From Camellia lanceoleosa (Eukaryota; Streptophyta; Magnoliopsida; Ericales; Theaceae), in assembly GCA_025200525.1 (NCBI GenBank), contig CM045762.1, forward strand, positions 1,116,001 through 1,180,000: DNA of 64,000 nt, in the 5' to 3' direction. The notes beneath the pieces were generated by a model. That model was not told the origin of the DNA and ran no database searches. It was given only the letters and a program-made list of their open reading frames with translations. Positions 35,750 to 47,930 of the stretch are shown one piece after another. Position numbers and translations under genes: made by a program. Numbering within the stretch: the first letter of the stretch is position 1; the number at the start of each line of letters is the position of its first letter.

Positions 35750-36768
35750 GGGGGGTACGTACCAGCGTACTTATTAGATGATTCATATTAACCAAATTGT
35801 AACCAAAAAAAAAAAAAAAAAAAACCCATGAAGGATGAGTCGATGACGAAGGCGTCAGATTGTTTTTTCCAGGTAAGTTGTCTTCCCTCCCTCCCTCTGA
35901 CCCTCTCTCTCCTCCTCCACACAATAAGAAGTATGAAGTATGAGTTGTTTTCCAGGTGAGTTGTTTTTTCAAGATTATCAAATATTAAGAAGTATGAGAT
36001 ATTTTTTTTACTACAAAAAACGCACATAACAAAGAAAAAACAATGAAATCCCTTACCAAAATAGCTTCTAAAGTGGTTGGTGGTTGGTGGAGGAGATCAA
36101 TCCGATGAAAGATGAGAATTTTTTTTTTTTTTGGAACGATACTGAAAGATGAGAAATTGAGAAATGAGAGATCAAAGTTGTTGAGATTATTGAGATTATA
36201 TATATTCATTTCTCTTTTGATTTGGTGTTAATGAGATCCTTGCTAGCTAAAGCTCTAATCTCTGGCACCAGCTTGACATACTATAAAAGATTATCAAATA
36301 AACTACATTCACAGCAAAACAGGAAAATAATAAATAAATAAATCTTCATAGTTTTTTTGAGAGAATGCCTAAATGTGTTAAACCATCCCCACGAAAGTCA
36401 ATCCATATTGTTAAAAGGAAAATTATTCAAAATTTGTACAAAACTTTATACCATAAAAATGTGACAACAGCTTTCCTATGGGTTTTTGTTTTTAAAAGAA
36501 AAAACCAGATGCACAATAATAAATGGCAAATATCTCATTCAAATTTCAACTTATGGGCATTGGTTAAAATGGTAATAAAAATAGCATTATACTTAAAAGA
36601 ATGACCATTCAATATCGGAGTTTAAGGAATAACCATTATACTTAATTCTATCTCATTTTAATGTTGCTGGTAGATAAAAATATAATTATCTAATCAATGA
36701 ATCACAGGTGTAAAATAAAAAAATGAATATTACATTACATGTCATATAATTGTGTCTCATCCTGCCAG

Positions 36769-37143
36769 TGTACTTTTTCCTTTTCTTTTTTTCTTCCTTT
36801 TATTTGATACCATAAAATACTTTTGTAATAAAAAGTAAATTATTTAGGTTTATTTTTAAATTAAGAAAAAAAAGATATTTTCATGTAGTATTTATTTAAC
36901 TTTGACAATTTGAAGTTTGAAGGGAGGGTAAGTATTACTACAAATCTTAGATGTTTTTGGAATTTACATACGTGATTATTACTATGAGTATGAGAAACTT
37001 AAAAAAGGGATATTACAATATAAATTGTGCGTGCAGAGGAGTACAGGGAAGAGCTGGCCATTGCACACGCGAGACGACTCCTAGACATCGTCGCGTGTAC
37101 CACCTCTTTTGGTTAGTCTAAAATCTCCGGTCGAATGAGTCCG
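36769..37143. repeat. Linker between X copies 2 and 3
   Basis: It matches 25001-25538 without the 154-bp insertion, so the insertion is specific to the first linker. Confidence 0.7.
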
Positions 37144-38918
37144 CTGGCAGGATGAGACACAGTTATATGACATTTAATGTAATATTCATTTTTTTTTGTT
37201 TTACATGTGATTCATTGATTAGATAATTATATTTTTATCTACCAGCAACATTAAAATGAGATGGAATTAAGTATAATGATCATTCCTTAAACTCCTATAC
37301 ACAATGGTCATTTTTTTACAATGACAAATGATAATTTTATTTAGGGCTCATTTGGAAACTTAGTTATTTTAGTTAATTTTTTTAAACTATTTTAATATAT
37401 TTATTAAAGTTATATATAGGATGATAGTTGATTTTTTTTTTTAATTGATTTGATGATTGTGAGGAAAAAAAAAATTTGAATGTGACATATTATTATTATT
37501 AACTATTTTAGCCTCAAATCCACATCCTAAACTCCCCCTTACAATATATTTTCTATTATTTCATTTCAAACATTACTTAAAATCCTTTGTAATATAATAG
37601 TGCAATCAATTCATTATTACAACTCATAAGTCTTTACCTTTTCTTAAAACAATTTCATTTGAAAAATTCACCGATTTATTTTATTTAACTTGTGATTTAT
37701 AAAATAATAAAAGAAATGTATTTTTACTTAACTTTTTTAGTTAAACTATGAAGGTTTCATTTTGAATTTGGGAGAACCGAAACTGTAAACCAAAACTGTA
37801 AACTTTAGGGGATCAGATGTCTTGGTTCTAGGATTCGAACTGTAGACTTGGATTCCAACTACAGACTTGGGATTTCTGAAATTAAAAAATAAGTGGGAAG
37901 GAGGGGGGGTACGTACCAGTGTACTTATTAGATGATTCATATTGACAAAATTGTAAGAAAAAAAAATTAAAAATAATAAAATAAAATAAAAAAACCCATG
38001 AAGGATGAGTCGATGACGAAGGGCTCAGATTGTTTTTTCCAGGTAAGTTGTCTTCCCTCCCTCCCTCCCTCTCCTCCTCCACACAATAAGAAATATGAAG
38101 TATGAGTTGTTTTTTCAAGATTATCGAATATTAAGAAGTATGAGATATTTTTTTTGCTACAAACAACGCACATAACAAAGAAAAAACAATGAAATCCCTT
38201 ACCGAAATAGCTTCTGAAGTGGTTGGTGGTTGGAGGAGGAGATCAATCCGATGAAAGATGAGAATTTTTTATTTTTTATTTTTTTGGAACGATACTGAAA
38301 GATAAGAAATTGAGAAATGAGAGATCAAAGTTGTTGAGATTATTGAGATTATATATATTCATTTCTCTTTTAATTTGGTGTTAATGTGAGCCTTGCTAGC
38401 TAAAGCTCCGATCTCTGACACCAGCTTGACATACTATAAAAGATTATCAAATAAACTACATTCACCGTAAAACAGGAAAATAATAAATAAATAAATCTTC
38501 ATAGTTTTTTTTGAGAGATTGCCTAAATGTGTTAAACCATCCCCACGAAAGTCAATCCATATTGTTAAAAGGAAAATTATTCAAAATTTATACAAAACTT
38601 TATACCATAATAATGTGACAACGGCTTTCCTATGGGTTTTTGTTTTTAAAAAGAAAAAACTAGATGCACAATAATAAATGGCAAATATCTCATTCAAATT
38701 TCAACTTATGGGCATTGGTTAAAATGGTAATAAAAATAGCATTATACTTAAAAGAATGACCATTCAATATCAGAGTTTAAGGAATAACCATTATACTTAA
38801 TTCTATCTCATTTTAATGTTGCTGGTAGATAAAAATATAATTATCTAATCAATTAATCACATGTGTAAAATAAAAAAATGAATATTACATTACATGTCAC
38901 ATAATTGTGTCTCATCCT
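37144..38918 (-). mobile_element. X element, copy 3
   Basis: It starts CTGGCAGGATGAGACAC. The right end stops at CTCATCCTAC, just short of the normal end, and jumps into the middle of another X copy. The interior has the same leader on minus (CCTCCACCAACCACC region near 38225 and CTCATCCTTCATGGG near 37997). Confidence 0.7.
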
Positions 38919-39535
38919 ACAAATTATTAGATGATTCATATTGACAAAATTATAACAAAAAAAAAAAAAACCCATGAAGGATGAGTCGATGACGAAGGGC
39001 TCAGATTGTTTTTTCCAGGTGAGTTGTCTTCCCTCCCTCCCTCCCTCTCCTCCTCCACCCAATAAGGAGTATGTGTAGACACTCTATTTTTGGCCGTCTT
39101 CAAGACTTGGACGTCACCGTTTGAACACTTGGTGATCATCCATGTTCGTGTTCGTCCTAAGTTCTCGGAGGTCTCGGCCACGCGCCTTGCCTCAAGACCT
39201 CTCGACTCGACTGTTTTGTGTTTGGTTTTGCACCAAATACCTGTGTTTTGCTTTTGAGGGGCAGGGAATGGCTTGTTGGCCATCCCCACACCTCACTGGC
39301 CATGGCTTGAGGCCACCGACCATTGTTTTGTTGCCATCGGCCAAATGTTTGGTCAGTCGGCACTCTTTGTGGTCGGTCGACCATTTATTTGGTCAATTTG
39401 TCATTTTTGGCTGGCCGACCACTGTGCATCTGCTTTTGGCAGATATTTTATGCCAGCTATGATTGCTGGCATACACTTTGTCCCCCTTCATACACGTATA
39501 TAGAGGATTTGCACCCTTTGCACCCTTTTGGTTCT

Positions 39536-39649
39536 AAGCTTCTTGAAGAAGCTTGGACCCTTTGCTCAAGCTTCTTGAGGAAGCTTGGACCTTTGTCTTA
39601 GCTTCCCTTAGAAGCTTGGACCTTAGACTTAGCTTCCCTTAGAAGCTTA
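39536..39649 (+). promoter_or_regulatory. Four 31-bp palindromic, HSE-like modules upstream of a TATA box
   Basis: AAGCTTCTTGAAGAAGCTT (39536-39554) is a 19-bp palindrome; variants follow at about 39568, 39599 and 39630, spaced 31-32 bp and each followed by GGACC or AGGCC. The first contains TTCTTGAA, an inverted TTC/GAA pair of the heat-shock-element type; later copies keep GAAGCTT but degrade the TTCnnGAA half. They end about 18 bp before TATATAAA. Heat or stress control is an inference. Confidence 0.6.
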
Positions 39650-39666
39650 GGCCTTTTGCCTTGCTC

Positions 39667-39674
39667 TATATAAA
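39667..39674 (+). promoter_or_regulatory. TATA box of the solo LTR
   Basis: TATATAAA lies in CTCTATATAAAGAGAG, followed by CT-rich sequence with a CTCACTCTCTCT stretch about 90 bp downstream, typical of an LTR U3/R boundary. Confidence 0.65.
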
Positions 39675-42600
39675 GAGAGCCTCTCCTTCCATTTCAAGGG
39701 TTGGAAAAACTCAGAGATTCAGTGATATATAGGATATATATCACTCTCTCACTATATCTCACTCTCTCTCTACATTTGTGTGCGTTAGAGAGCCTTTTAA
39801 GGTGTTTTGTTCATAGTTTTGTACAGAAACACCTAGTGTTACACTTTCCTTTGGCTACTGAGGTGCTAAGGGGTAATTTTCAGAGTTCTTGAGTGGATTT
39901 AAGCTTGAAGAGGCTGCTGGAGCATTGTTCTTGAAGAAGGTCTTCAAGGGTAAGAACTTTACCCCTTTGTTCCCCATTTTTGCATAGGCTTTTAGCCATC
40001 CTTGCATCTATTTTTAAGCTTAACTTATAACATATAAAATTTCTGATTTTAAGTGCTTGAAATAGTTGTTTAAGGTTGTTTTGGTGTTTGGGATTGTTTG
40101 ACCCCTCTTAGGCCTTGTTTGGCCCCCATTTTGTGCTATTTTGGTGAGCTCCGGGACCACCTTGTTTTGGCCTCCTCACCACTGACATCCAAAGGGATTT
40201 CAGTGGTAGGAATGGTGCTTTAAGGTCCTAAGAAGGAGAGGGCCATCCCCTCTCCTTGTTGCTTTCAAAAATGGCCATTTTAGCCTCATGTGTGAGCATC
40301 TTGTTTAAACGCATTTTGCCCATGTCTTAAGTGTTATTTGTGCTTATTTTTCCATGTTATAAAGTTGGTTTAGACACACCATGCTTGCTTTGCATACTTG
40401 TCTTGTAATGCCATGAAATTGCCTTAACATGTGCCTAGTATTTAGACCACTATGCTTACTTATTTTGGCCTAGCTTTGTGAAGCTTTTATGCATGTTTTA
40501 GTATGCCTAAGGTCTATTTTTGGTTGCTCGGGTCGTCCATGCTTTGCTTTATATAGCTACCATGTAATCCCCCTTGTGAACCTTGAGTGCTGGCCCCTCT
40601 AGCATGCTCTCCTTGCATCATTTCAGTGGTTTGGCACCACTTATCATGTTATTTCAGTCCATATAGCATGCTTGTATACTTACATTTATGGCCCCTTTGA
40701 TGTTTCAAAAGGTTGATGTCTTATGCTCTATGTTTGGACCTTTGTGCATGCCTTTAGATTTAGGCCATTTAGATGCCATCTAGGTGTATCTTTGGTCTTG
40801 TTCAGACCTGCATTGGGACTGTTTTAGGTCCCCATGGCCCTTTGGGGCTTGCTTCATATAGCCTCGGTTTGAGTCTCGTGGCTAGTTTTCAAGTTTGGGC
40901 TTGGTTGCATGCTTTGATTGCTTTGTTTAGTTGGTTTGGCACCATCCTTAACATGATTTTTAGAGTTTATCATGCTTATCATTTGTCCATGTTTATCTCC
41001 TTTTATGTGTGCTTAAAAGTCCCCCTCTCTATGCTCAAGTTTTGGATCATGTGTGCATGAATGCTTGTGTGTACATTTGCCTTGCATGTTGTCACATACT
41101 TGGCCCATAAGCATGTTGTCACATACTTGGTCTATTGGCATGTTGTTGCATGTTCAAGTGTTGTTGCATTTGGCATGCATCTTGTGTTAAGTTGCTTTAC
41201 ATGTTCCTATGCTAAGTCCCCTTCACATGTTGTTGCATGTTGGTCATTAGCATTATTGTTATATGTCTAGCATGCTTGTTTGCTTAGGTTGTGTGCCTAG
41301 TGCACATTACTTGCTTGCATGCTCATATTGCATACTTAGCTCACATGCCTAGGTTGTATTGCATTTGGCATGCATGCCTTGCCTCTTGAATTGATTATGA
41401 TAGAGGTTGGGCCCATTGTGTGTTTATGTGCATTACATTTGACATTGAAATTGCATACTTCGGCTCCTTTGGCCATCATGCATCGAAATGCGTGATTGGT
41501 GGCCCGAGGGTCGAGGACCATCCTTCCTTGAGTTCATAACATGATAGCGAGGTTGGTTGTGCGAACATTGCTTTGAAAATGCTTTGACATGCCATGTTTG
41601 CCCTCTGCTGCTGTCAAAACAAGATTCTGCAGGCATAGATGGCCGACCGACCACATTCAGTGCCGACCGGCCATGCATTGGTGGCCGAGAGCTCAATAAA
41701 TGGTCGATGACCACTTCTTTATGGCCGATGACCATTCCTCATAGCTGGTGGCCTTTCACTGTGATCAAAGAGTGTTCCCTAGGATTTGTACAATTTTCAG
41801 AGGAGGAAAACAGTGAAAACAGAGGCAACTTGTGCATGGCATTGGATTTCCAAGATGAGCCCAGCATGCGTGCATTAGGTCCTCTTGTCGAGGCTGTTTT
41901 ACCGCTTTATTAGCTTAGTTAATTTGCTTAACTAGTTAATTGGTCTGTAATTATTTAATTAGCTTGATTAGTTAATTAAATTGTATTATTCTTTTGGTCC
42001 CTCCGAGCGAGGGCGAATTTGTAATAAGTGTGGGTGCGTGTGTGCATGTCTTCCAACCCCCACTTCTTTCTCCTTTTTACTTACCTGCTTTTGATGGTTA
42101 GTATTAGGACATATTTAATTTAGCATCCTTATGCTATGCATGCGTGCATCCATTCATTTGTATTGCATGCACCAAGCTCGGCGCATCATACTAACTGCAT
42201 AGTATTTCAAATCTAACTTGAATACGTGTTACTTGTTGCATTCCACATGCCATCCTAGGATTAGCCGAGCTTATTCTAGTTACATTTTGTATGCGACGCA
42301 TTAGCCACTTAACATGGACTTGGATCATACATTGATTGCTAATAAGTTCTTTATTTTGACTCGGAGTACTCGGTAAGCTTTTTATGCTTTAGCATCTCAT
42401 ATGAGTGTGAATGTTAACATGACAGCACGCTTACCATGTGGCTATATGCTTATGTGATATAAACTACTTAAATGCCTGTGGGTGAAGGTTGGATTGTTTG
42501 AGTTGGAACAACTCATTGAAATTCGTGTTTTAGCCTACTTGCGAGTAGCAAACTTCAAACCATTTTCCAAACAAGCGGATATGCGATGCTTTCTTCCAAA

Positions 42601-43933
42601 TTAGGCGATCTAGTCTATACTTGTTTTGTTGTGCGCATCACATAGTAATTCTAGCTAATTAACAGGAATAAGAGCACATGTGTTTTCAAAAACAAAATAT
42701 CATGGTTAGTAGAGGCCGATCTTTGATCGGGCGAGCGGGGGTGCTCATAGCTGACCCTCCCCAATCGTACCCAAGTTCCCGAGCCGAGGCAACTTTGGTG
42801 ATGACGGACACATGGCCTTAGGCAAATGAGTCAGGGTTTCCTAAATTTTCCCAAAATAAAATATTTAGGTGGCAACTCTGTATCTAGCAAATCAATCCAT
42901 GTTTGGCACTTCTTTCTAAAAAACAGTTTTTCAAAACGATTTGTTAGATTTGGACTCTTTGGTGATTTATCGATCTTGCTTTGCACTTTGTGAGATTAGA
43001 TTCAGAACCATGATATTGAGTCCTGAGCTGTAGTAAGCCCAATGAACAAAACGGGGGATTTTCTCCCGGGACGTTCGGGGACGTCTATAGTATAAAGTAT
43101 GAGTTGTTTTCCAGGTGAGTTGTTTTTTCAAGATTATCAAATATTAAGAAGTATGAGATATTTTTTTTACTACAAACAACGCACATAGCAAAGAAAAAAC
43201 ATTGAAATCTCTTACCGAAATAGCTTCTGAAGTGGTTGGTGGTTGGTGGAGGAGATCAATCCGATGAAAGATAAGAATTTTTTTTATATTTTTTTGGAAC
43301 GATACTGAAAGATAAGAAATTGAGAAATGAGAGATCAAAGTTGTTGAGATTATTGAGATTATATATATTCATTTCTCTTTTAATTAGGTGTTAATGTGAT
43401 CCTTGCTAGCTAAAGCTCCGATCTCTGGCACCAGCTTGACATACTATAAAAGATTATCAAATAAACTACATTCACAGCAAAACAAGAAAATAATAAATAA
43501 ATAAATCTTCATAGTTTTTTTTGAGAGATTGCCTAAATGTGTTAAACCATCCCCACGAAAGTCGATCCATATTGTTAAAAGGAAAATTATTCAAAATTTA
43601 CACAAAACTTTATACCATAATAATGTGACAACGGCTTTCCTATGGGTTATTGTTTTTAAAAAGAAAAAACCAGATGCACAATAACAAATGGCAAATATCT
43701 CATTCAAATTTCAACTTATGGGCATTGGTTAAAATGGTAATAAAAATAGCATTATACTTAAAAGAATGACCATTCAAGATCGGAGTTTAAGGAATAACCA
43801 TTATACTTAATTCTATCTCATTTTAATGTTGCTGGTAGATAAAAATATAATTATCTAATCAATGAATCACAGGTGTAAAATAAAAAAATGAATTTTACAT
43901 TACATGTCATATAATTGTGTCTCATCCTACCAG

Positions 43934-44307
43934 TGTACTTTTTCCTTTTCTTTTTTTCTCCCTTTTATTTGATACCATAAAATAGTTTGTAATAAAAAGT
44001 AAATTATTTAGGTTTATTTTTAAATTAAGAAAAAAAAGATATTTTCATGTAGTATTTATTTAACTTTGACAATTTGAAGTTTGAAGGGAGGGTAAGTATT
44101 ACTTCAAATCTTAGATGTTTTTGGAGTTTACATACATGATTATTACTATGAGCATGAGAAACTTAAAAAAGGCATATTACAATATAAATTGTGCGTGCAG
44201 AGGAGTACAAGGAAGAGCTGGCCATTGCACACGTGAGACGACTCCTAGACATCGTCGCGTGTACCACCTCTTTTGGTTAGTCTAAAATCTCTAGTCGAAT
44301 GAGTCCA
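43934..44307. repeat. Linker between X copies 4 and 5
   Basis: Same linker as 36769-37143, with scattered substitutions (for example CTCTAGTCGAATG). Confidence 0.7.
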
Positions 44308-45579
44308 CTGGCAGGATGAGACACAATTATATGACATTTAATGTAATATTCATTTTTTTGTTTTACACATCATGTGATTCATTGATTAGATAATTATATT
44401 TTTATCTACCACCAACATTAAAATCAGATAGAATTAAGTATAATGATTATTCCTCAAACTCCTATATAGAATGGTCATTTTTTTATAATGACAAATGATA
44501 ATTTTATTTAGGTCTCGTTTGGAAACTTAGTTATTTTAGTTAATTTTTTTTTAACTATTTTGATATATTTATTAAAGTTATATATAGGATGATAGTTGAT
44601 TTTTTTTTTTTTTTAATTGATTTGATGATTGTGAGGGGAAATTTTTTTTTTTGAATGTGACATATTATTATTATTAACTATTTTAGCCTCAAATCCACAT
44701 CCTAAACTCCCCCTTACAATATATTTTCTATTATTTCATTTCAAACATTACTTAAAATCCTTTGTAATATAATAGTGCAATCAATTCATTATTACAACTC
44801 ATAAGTCTTCACCTTTTGTTAAAACAATTTCATTTGAAAATTTTACCACTTTATTTTATTTAACTTGTGATTTATAAAATAATTAAAGAAATGTATTTTT
44901 ACTTAACTTTTTTAGTTAAACTATGAAGGTTTCATTTTGAATTTGGAAGAACCAAAACTATAAACTTTAGGGGATCAGATGTCTTCGTTCTAGGATTCGA
45001 ACTGTAGACTTGGATTCCAACTGCAGACTTGGGATTTCTGAAATTAAAAAATAAATGGGGAGGAGGGGGGGCTACGTACCAGTGTACTTATTAGATGATT
45101 CATATTGACAAAATTGTAACAAAAAAAAATAAAAATAAAACCCATGAAGGATGAGTCGATGACGAAGGGCTCAGATTGTTTTTTCCAAGTGAGTTTTCTT
45201 CCCTCCCTCCCTTCCTCTCCTCCTCCACACAATAAGAAGTATGAAGTATGAGTTGTTTTCCAGGTGAGTTGTTTTTTCAAGATTATCAAATATTAAGAAG
45301 TATGAGATATTTTTTTTACTACAAACAACGCACATAACAAAGAAAAAACAATGAAATCCCTTACCGAAATAGCTTCTAAAGTGGTTGGTGGTTGGTGGAG
45401 GAGATCAATCCGATGAAAGATGAATTTTTTTTTTTTTTTTTTTGGAACGATACTGAAAGATGAGAAATTGAGAAATGAGAAATCATAGTTGTTGAGATTA
45501 TGGAGATTATATATATTCATTTCTCTTTTAATTTGGTATTAATGTGATCCTTGCTAGCTAAAGCTCCGATCTCTGCCAG
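44308..45579 (-). mobile_element. X element, copy 5 (right part deleted)
   Basis: It starts at CTGGCAGGATGAGACAC and runs through the leader to ATCTCTG at about 45575. There it joins CCAGTGTAC, the sequence that normally follows the right end. The promoter-distal 680 bp is missing, probably a deletion at short homology. Confidence 0.7.
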
Positions 45580-46417
45580 TGTACTTTTTCCTTACATAAT
45601 TATATCGCATTTATCAGATTGATTGTACATCATTCTTACATAATTATATCACATTAATCTTAGAAAATTAAGAATGCAATTTGATTATGCAATTATCAAT
45701 ATTTAATTAATATGTTTTTTTATATCGATACTATATGAATAATTTATTGGGAAAATATAAAAAGAAAATAGAAAAAAAGGTGAGAAGTTAAAAATAATAA
45801 TTATAAATTCATAAAAGTACAAATAATTTATGTCCTAAATTATGCAAATAAGTATTGTAATTTATAAATTTACAATTATTTTTTCTACTTCCTATCTTTT
45901 AAATATTTTTCTTAATTTATTTACCGTGTTCTACAATATAAATGATTTACATCATTTTGATGGGCTTGCAGTAGTGCCCACCAAAAAGTACAAGAATACC
46001 ACCTTGTTTGGTCTCAAAATTTTAAACCCACTTCTTAGAAAATTGAGTTTTTTTATTTTTTTTTTTATATTATTTTGTTTTCATTGAATTTTTTTTTAAT
46101 ATTTGACGCAAATATCTTAGTTTTTAAATACACATAACATAAATACACTTAAAACATCTTTTAAAAATTCACCAAATACAAAAAATACAAAAATTTAATA
46201 TATTTTCATATTCTTGTGTATTTATTGATTTTTTAAAATATTTTTTTTTTACAAATATTTCACTTTTAAGGTAAATATAGGTTAGGTGCATTTTAAAAGT
46301 AAAAAATTTGTTTAAATTATTAAAAACATTCACTAAAAATAAAAAATTCAATTCTCAAGAAATTTGAGTTCAAAAATTAGAATTGAATTGAATTCTTGAG
46401 AATTGAATTGAATTGAA
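45580..46417. other. AT-rich spacer, possibly intron of the captured gene
   Basis: CTTACATAATTATATCRCAT is duplicated at about 45591 and 45634. A short stretch after a TTGCAG (about 45965-46018) has balanced base composition and could be an exon scrap (VVPTKKYKNTTLFGLK). From 46030 to 46400 the AT-rich DNA resembles 22240-22600 (ATTCACTAAAAAYAAAAAA-type motifs) in the same orientation but diverged, so the two ends of the X region share an old intron-like sequence. A GAATT run precedes the next exon. Confidence 0.4.
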
Positions 46418-47100
46418 TTGAATTCAAATGAGTCTGCTAATCCTGAAATTGAAGAAAAGCCTGCGAACAGAATTGTGATGGTACCTGGAGATGTGGTTGT
46501 GGCAAATAAAAGTTGCGACAACACAGCAGCCAAGGAAAACCCAAGTATGTGTTGGGGAGATTACAGTGATAGTGAAGCTGAGGTTGTTGAAGTTACTACC
46601 TGAATCAAGAGTTTAGACTCTCCTTAAGTAGAAGTGACATGTTCATAGCCGCAACAGCATTTGACTGCACGAGAGGCAAAAACAACACATTGAATTGCGA
46701 GAAGCAGTTAGCAAGTGAAAAGAATTCTTCTTGCGAAAGCCTGTAAGAACAACTACGATGAATCCTAGTGGTGTTGTTAGTGACTCTCCGATATGATTTG
46801 ATTTGATTTTGTTTGCAGGAAAGGATGTGAAATGTTAACTAAGGGCCTTCATCGATAATAGGCTGGTGTCTGGAAGATATCTATCTACATAGCAAGCATG
46901 TCCTCTCTGCTTGAGTTTTGTTGGTTGTTAAGTGAAACGAAAAGAACCTCCAGGTGTTATGTACTTTTCCTTTTATATTTTTTGGATTATGGTTGTGCAT
47001 GGAACTTAAAAGTTCTTTTACTAGAAAATTTCAATTTTCTTGCTTGTAACCAATATGTATGGTAGAAGGATCCTTGATGATGTAATAATACTCATGGTTT
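46418..47100 (+). pseudogene. Captured 3' end of an unidentified host gene
   Basis: A 61-codon plus frame (46418-46603) ends MCWGDYSDSEAEVVEVTT followed by TGA. It has codon-like composition and an acidic C-terminus, unlike the surrounding AT-rich DNA. Downstream there is a clear 3' UTR-like stretch containing a small GT-AG intron (donor at 46743, acceptor TTTGCAG ending 46818). The whole stretch sits in X-derived DNA and ends at the poly-T/TTGTTACAATTTTGTCAAT sequence that also occurs in X. This looks like the last exon and UTR of a gene carried by the element. I cannot name the gene. Only the 3' end is seen here, so it is a fragment. Confidence 0.5.
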
Positions 47101-47930
47101 TTTTTTTTTTTTTTGTTACAATTTTGTCAATATGAATCATCTAATAAGTACCCCCCCATATAACCTGAGATGGCTTCGTTTACCGTACGAAAACCATGCT
47201 ATGCTTATTTCAATTTATCAAGGTTTCGAATTCTTGGATATTATCTAATATGAAATGGTGTACCAGTCTTTACTTGAAGCCTCGAACAAAAGTTGTTCAA
47301 TTCTTTCATGAGGGTTGATAATCACTTTCATGATGCTATTTTTATTACCATTTTAACCAGTGCCCATAAGTTGAAATTTGAATGAGATATTTGCCATTTA
47401 TTATTGTGCATCTGGTTTTTTCTTTTTAAAAACAAAAACCCATCAATGTGACATGTATTTCTAGGAAAGCCGTTGTCACATTATTATGGTATAAAGTTTT
47501 GTATAAATTTTGAATAATTTTCCTTTTAACAATAAGGATCGACTTTCATGGGGATCATTTAACACATTTAGGCAATCTCTCAAAAAAAACTATGAAGATT
47601 TATTTATTTATTATTTTCCTGTTTTGCTGTGAATGTAGTTTATTTGATAATCTTTTATAGTATGTCAAGCTGGTGCCAGAGATCGGAGCTTTAGCTAGCA
47701 AGGATCACATTAACACCAAATTAAAAGAGAAATGAATATATATAATCTCAATAATCTCAACAACTTTGATCTCTCATTTCTCAAATTCTCATCTTTCAGT
47801 ATCGTTCCAAAAAAAAAAAAAAAATTTGTCATCTTTCATCGGATTGATCTCCTCCACCAACCACCAACCACTTCAGAAGCTATTTCGGTGAGGGATTTCA
47901 TTGTTTTTTCTTTGTTATGTGCGTTGTTTG
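47100..47930 (+). mobile_element. X-derived promoter/leader, opposite orientation
   Basis: 47100-47159 and 47336-47930 match X in reverse complement; 47160-47335 has no match in the other copies. In this orientation, reading on plus: an ATATATATAATCTCAATAAT stretch near 47737, a CT/CA-rich leader (CTCCTCCACCAACCACCAAC at about 47848), and GAAGCTATTTCGGTGAGGGA with a splice-donor-like GTGAGG at 47888. This is the clearest view of the promoter and first exon carried by X. Confidence 0.65.

Larger units (their letters stand above)
25539..36768 (-). mobile_element. X element, copy 2, split by the Tekay retrotransposon
   Basis: The left end is at 25539 (CTGGCAGACACAATT, with a small deletion) and the right end at 36768. 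After subtracting the retrotransposon and its 5-bp duplication the element is about 1757 bp, like the other X copies. The insertion site is the G-run just before GTACGTACC, intact in other copies. Confidence 0.75.
39074..43089 (+). mobile_element. Probable 4.0-kb solo LTR (Tat/Ogre-type ends)
   Basis: It begins TGTAGACACTCTATTTTTGG and ends GGGGACGTCTATA. The flanks GTATG (39069-39073) and GTATA (43090-43094) look like a 5-bp duplication with one change. I find no second copy of its start sequence inside, no PBS and no pol, so a solo LTR fits better than a full element. TGTAGAC...GTCTACA-type ends and large size suggest the Tat lineage. It contains a promoter-like region (39536-39674), clustered GGCCGACCA-type motifs (about 39281-39430 and 41640-41755) and a CATGC-rich stretch (about 40300-41460). 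Short frames inside have no family match. Confidence 0.65.
38924..43933 (-). mobile_element. X element, copy 4 (5' truncated, split by a solo LTR)
   Basis: It begins inside X at TTATTAGATGATTCATATTG, lacking the left end and about 780 bp, and ends normally near 43933. The solo LTR at 39074-43089 interrupts it in the leader at the AGTATGAAGTATGAG site, which is intact in other copies. Confidence 0.7.
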
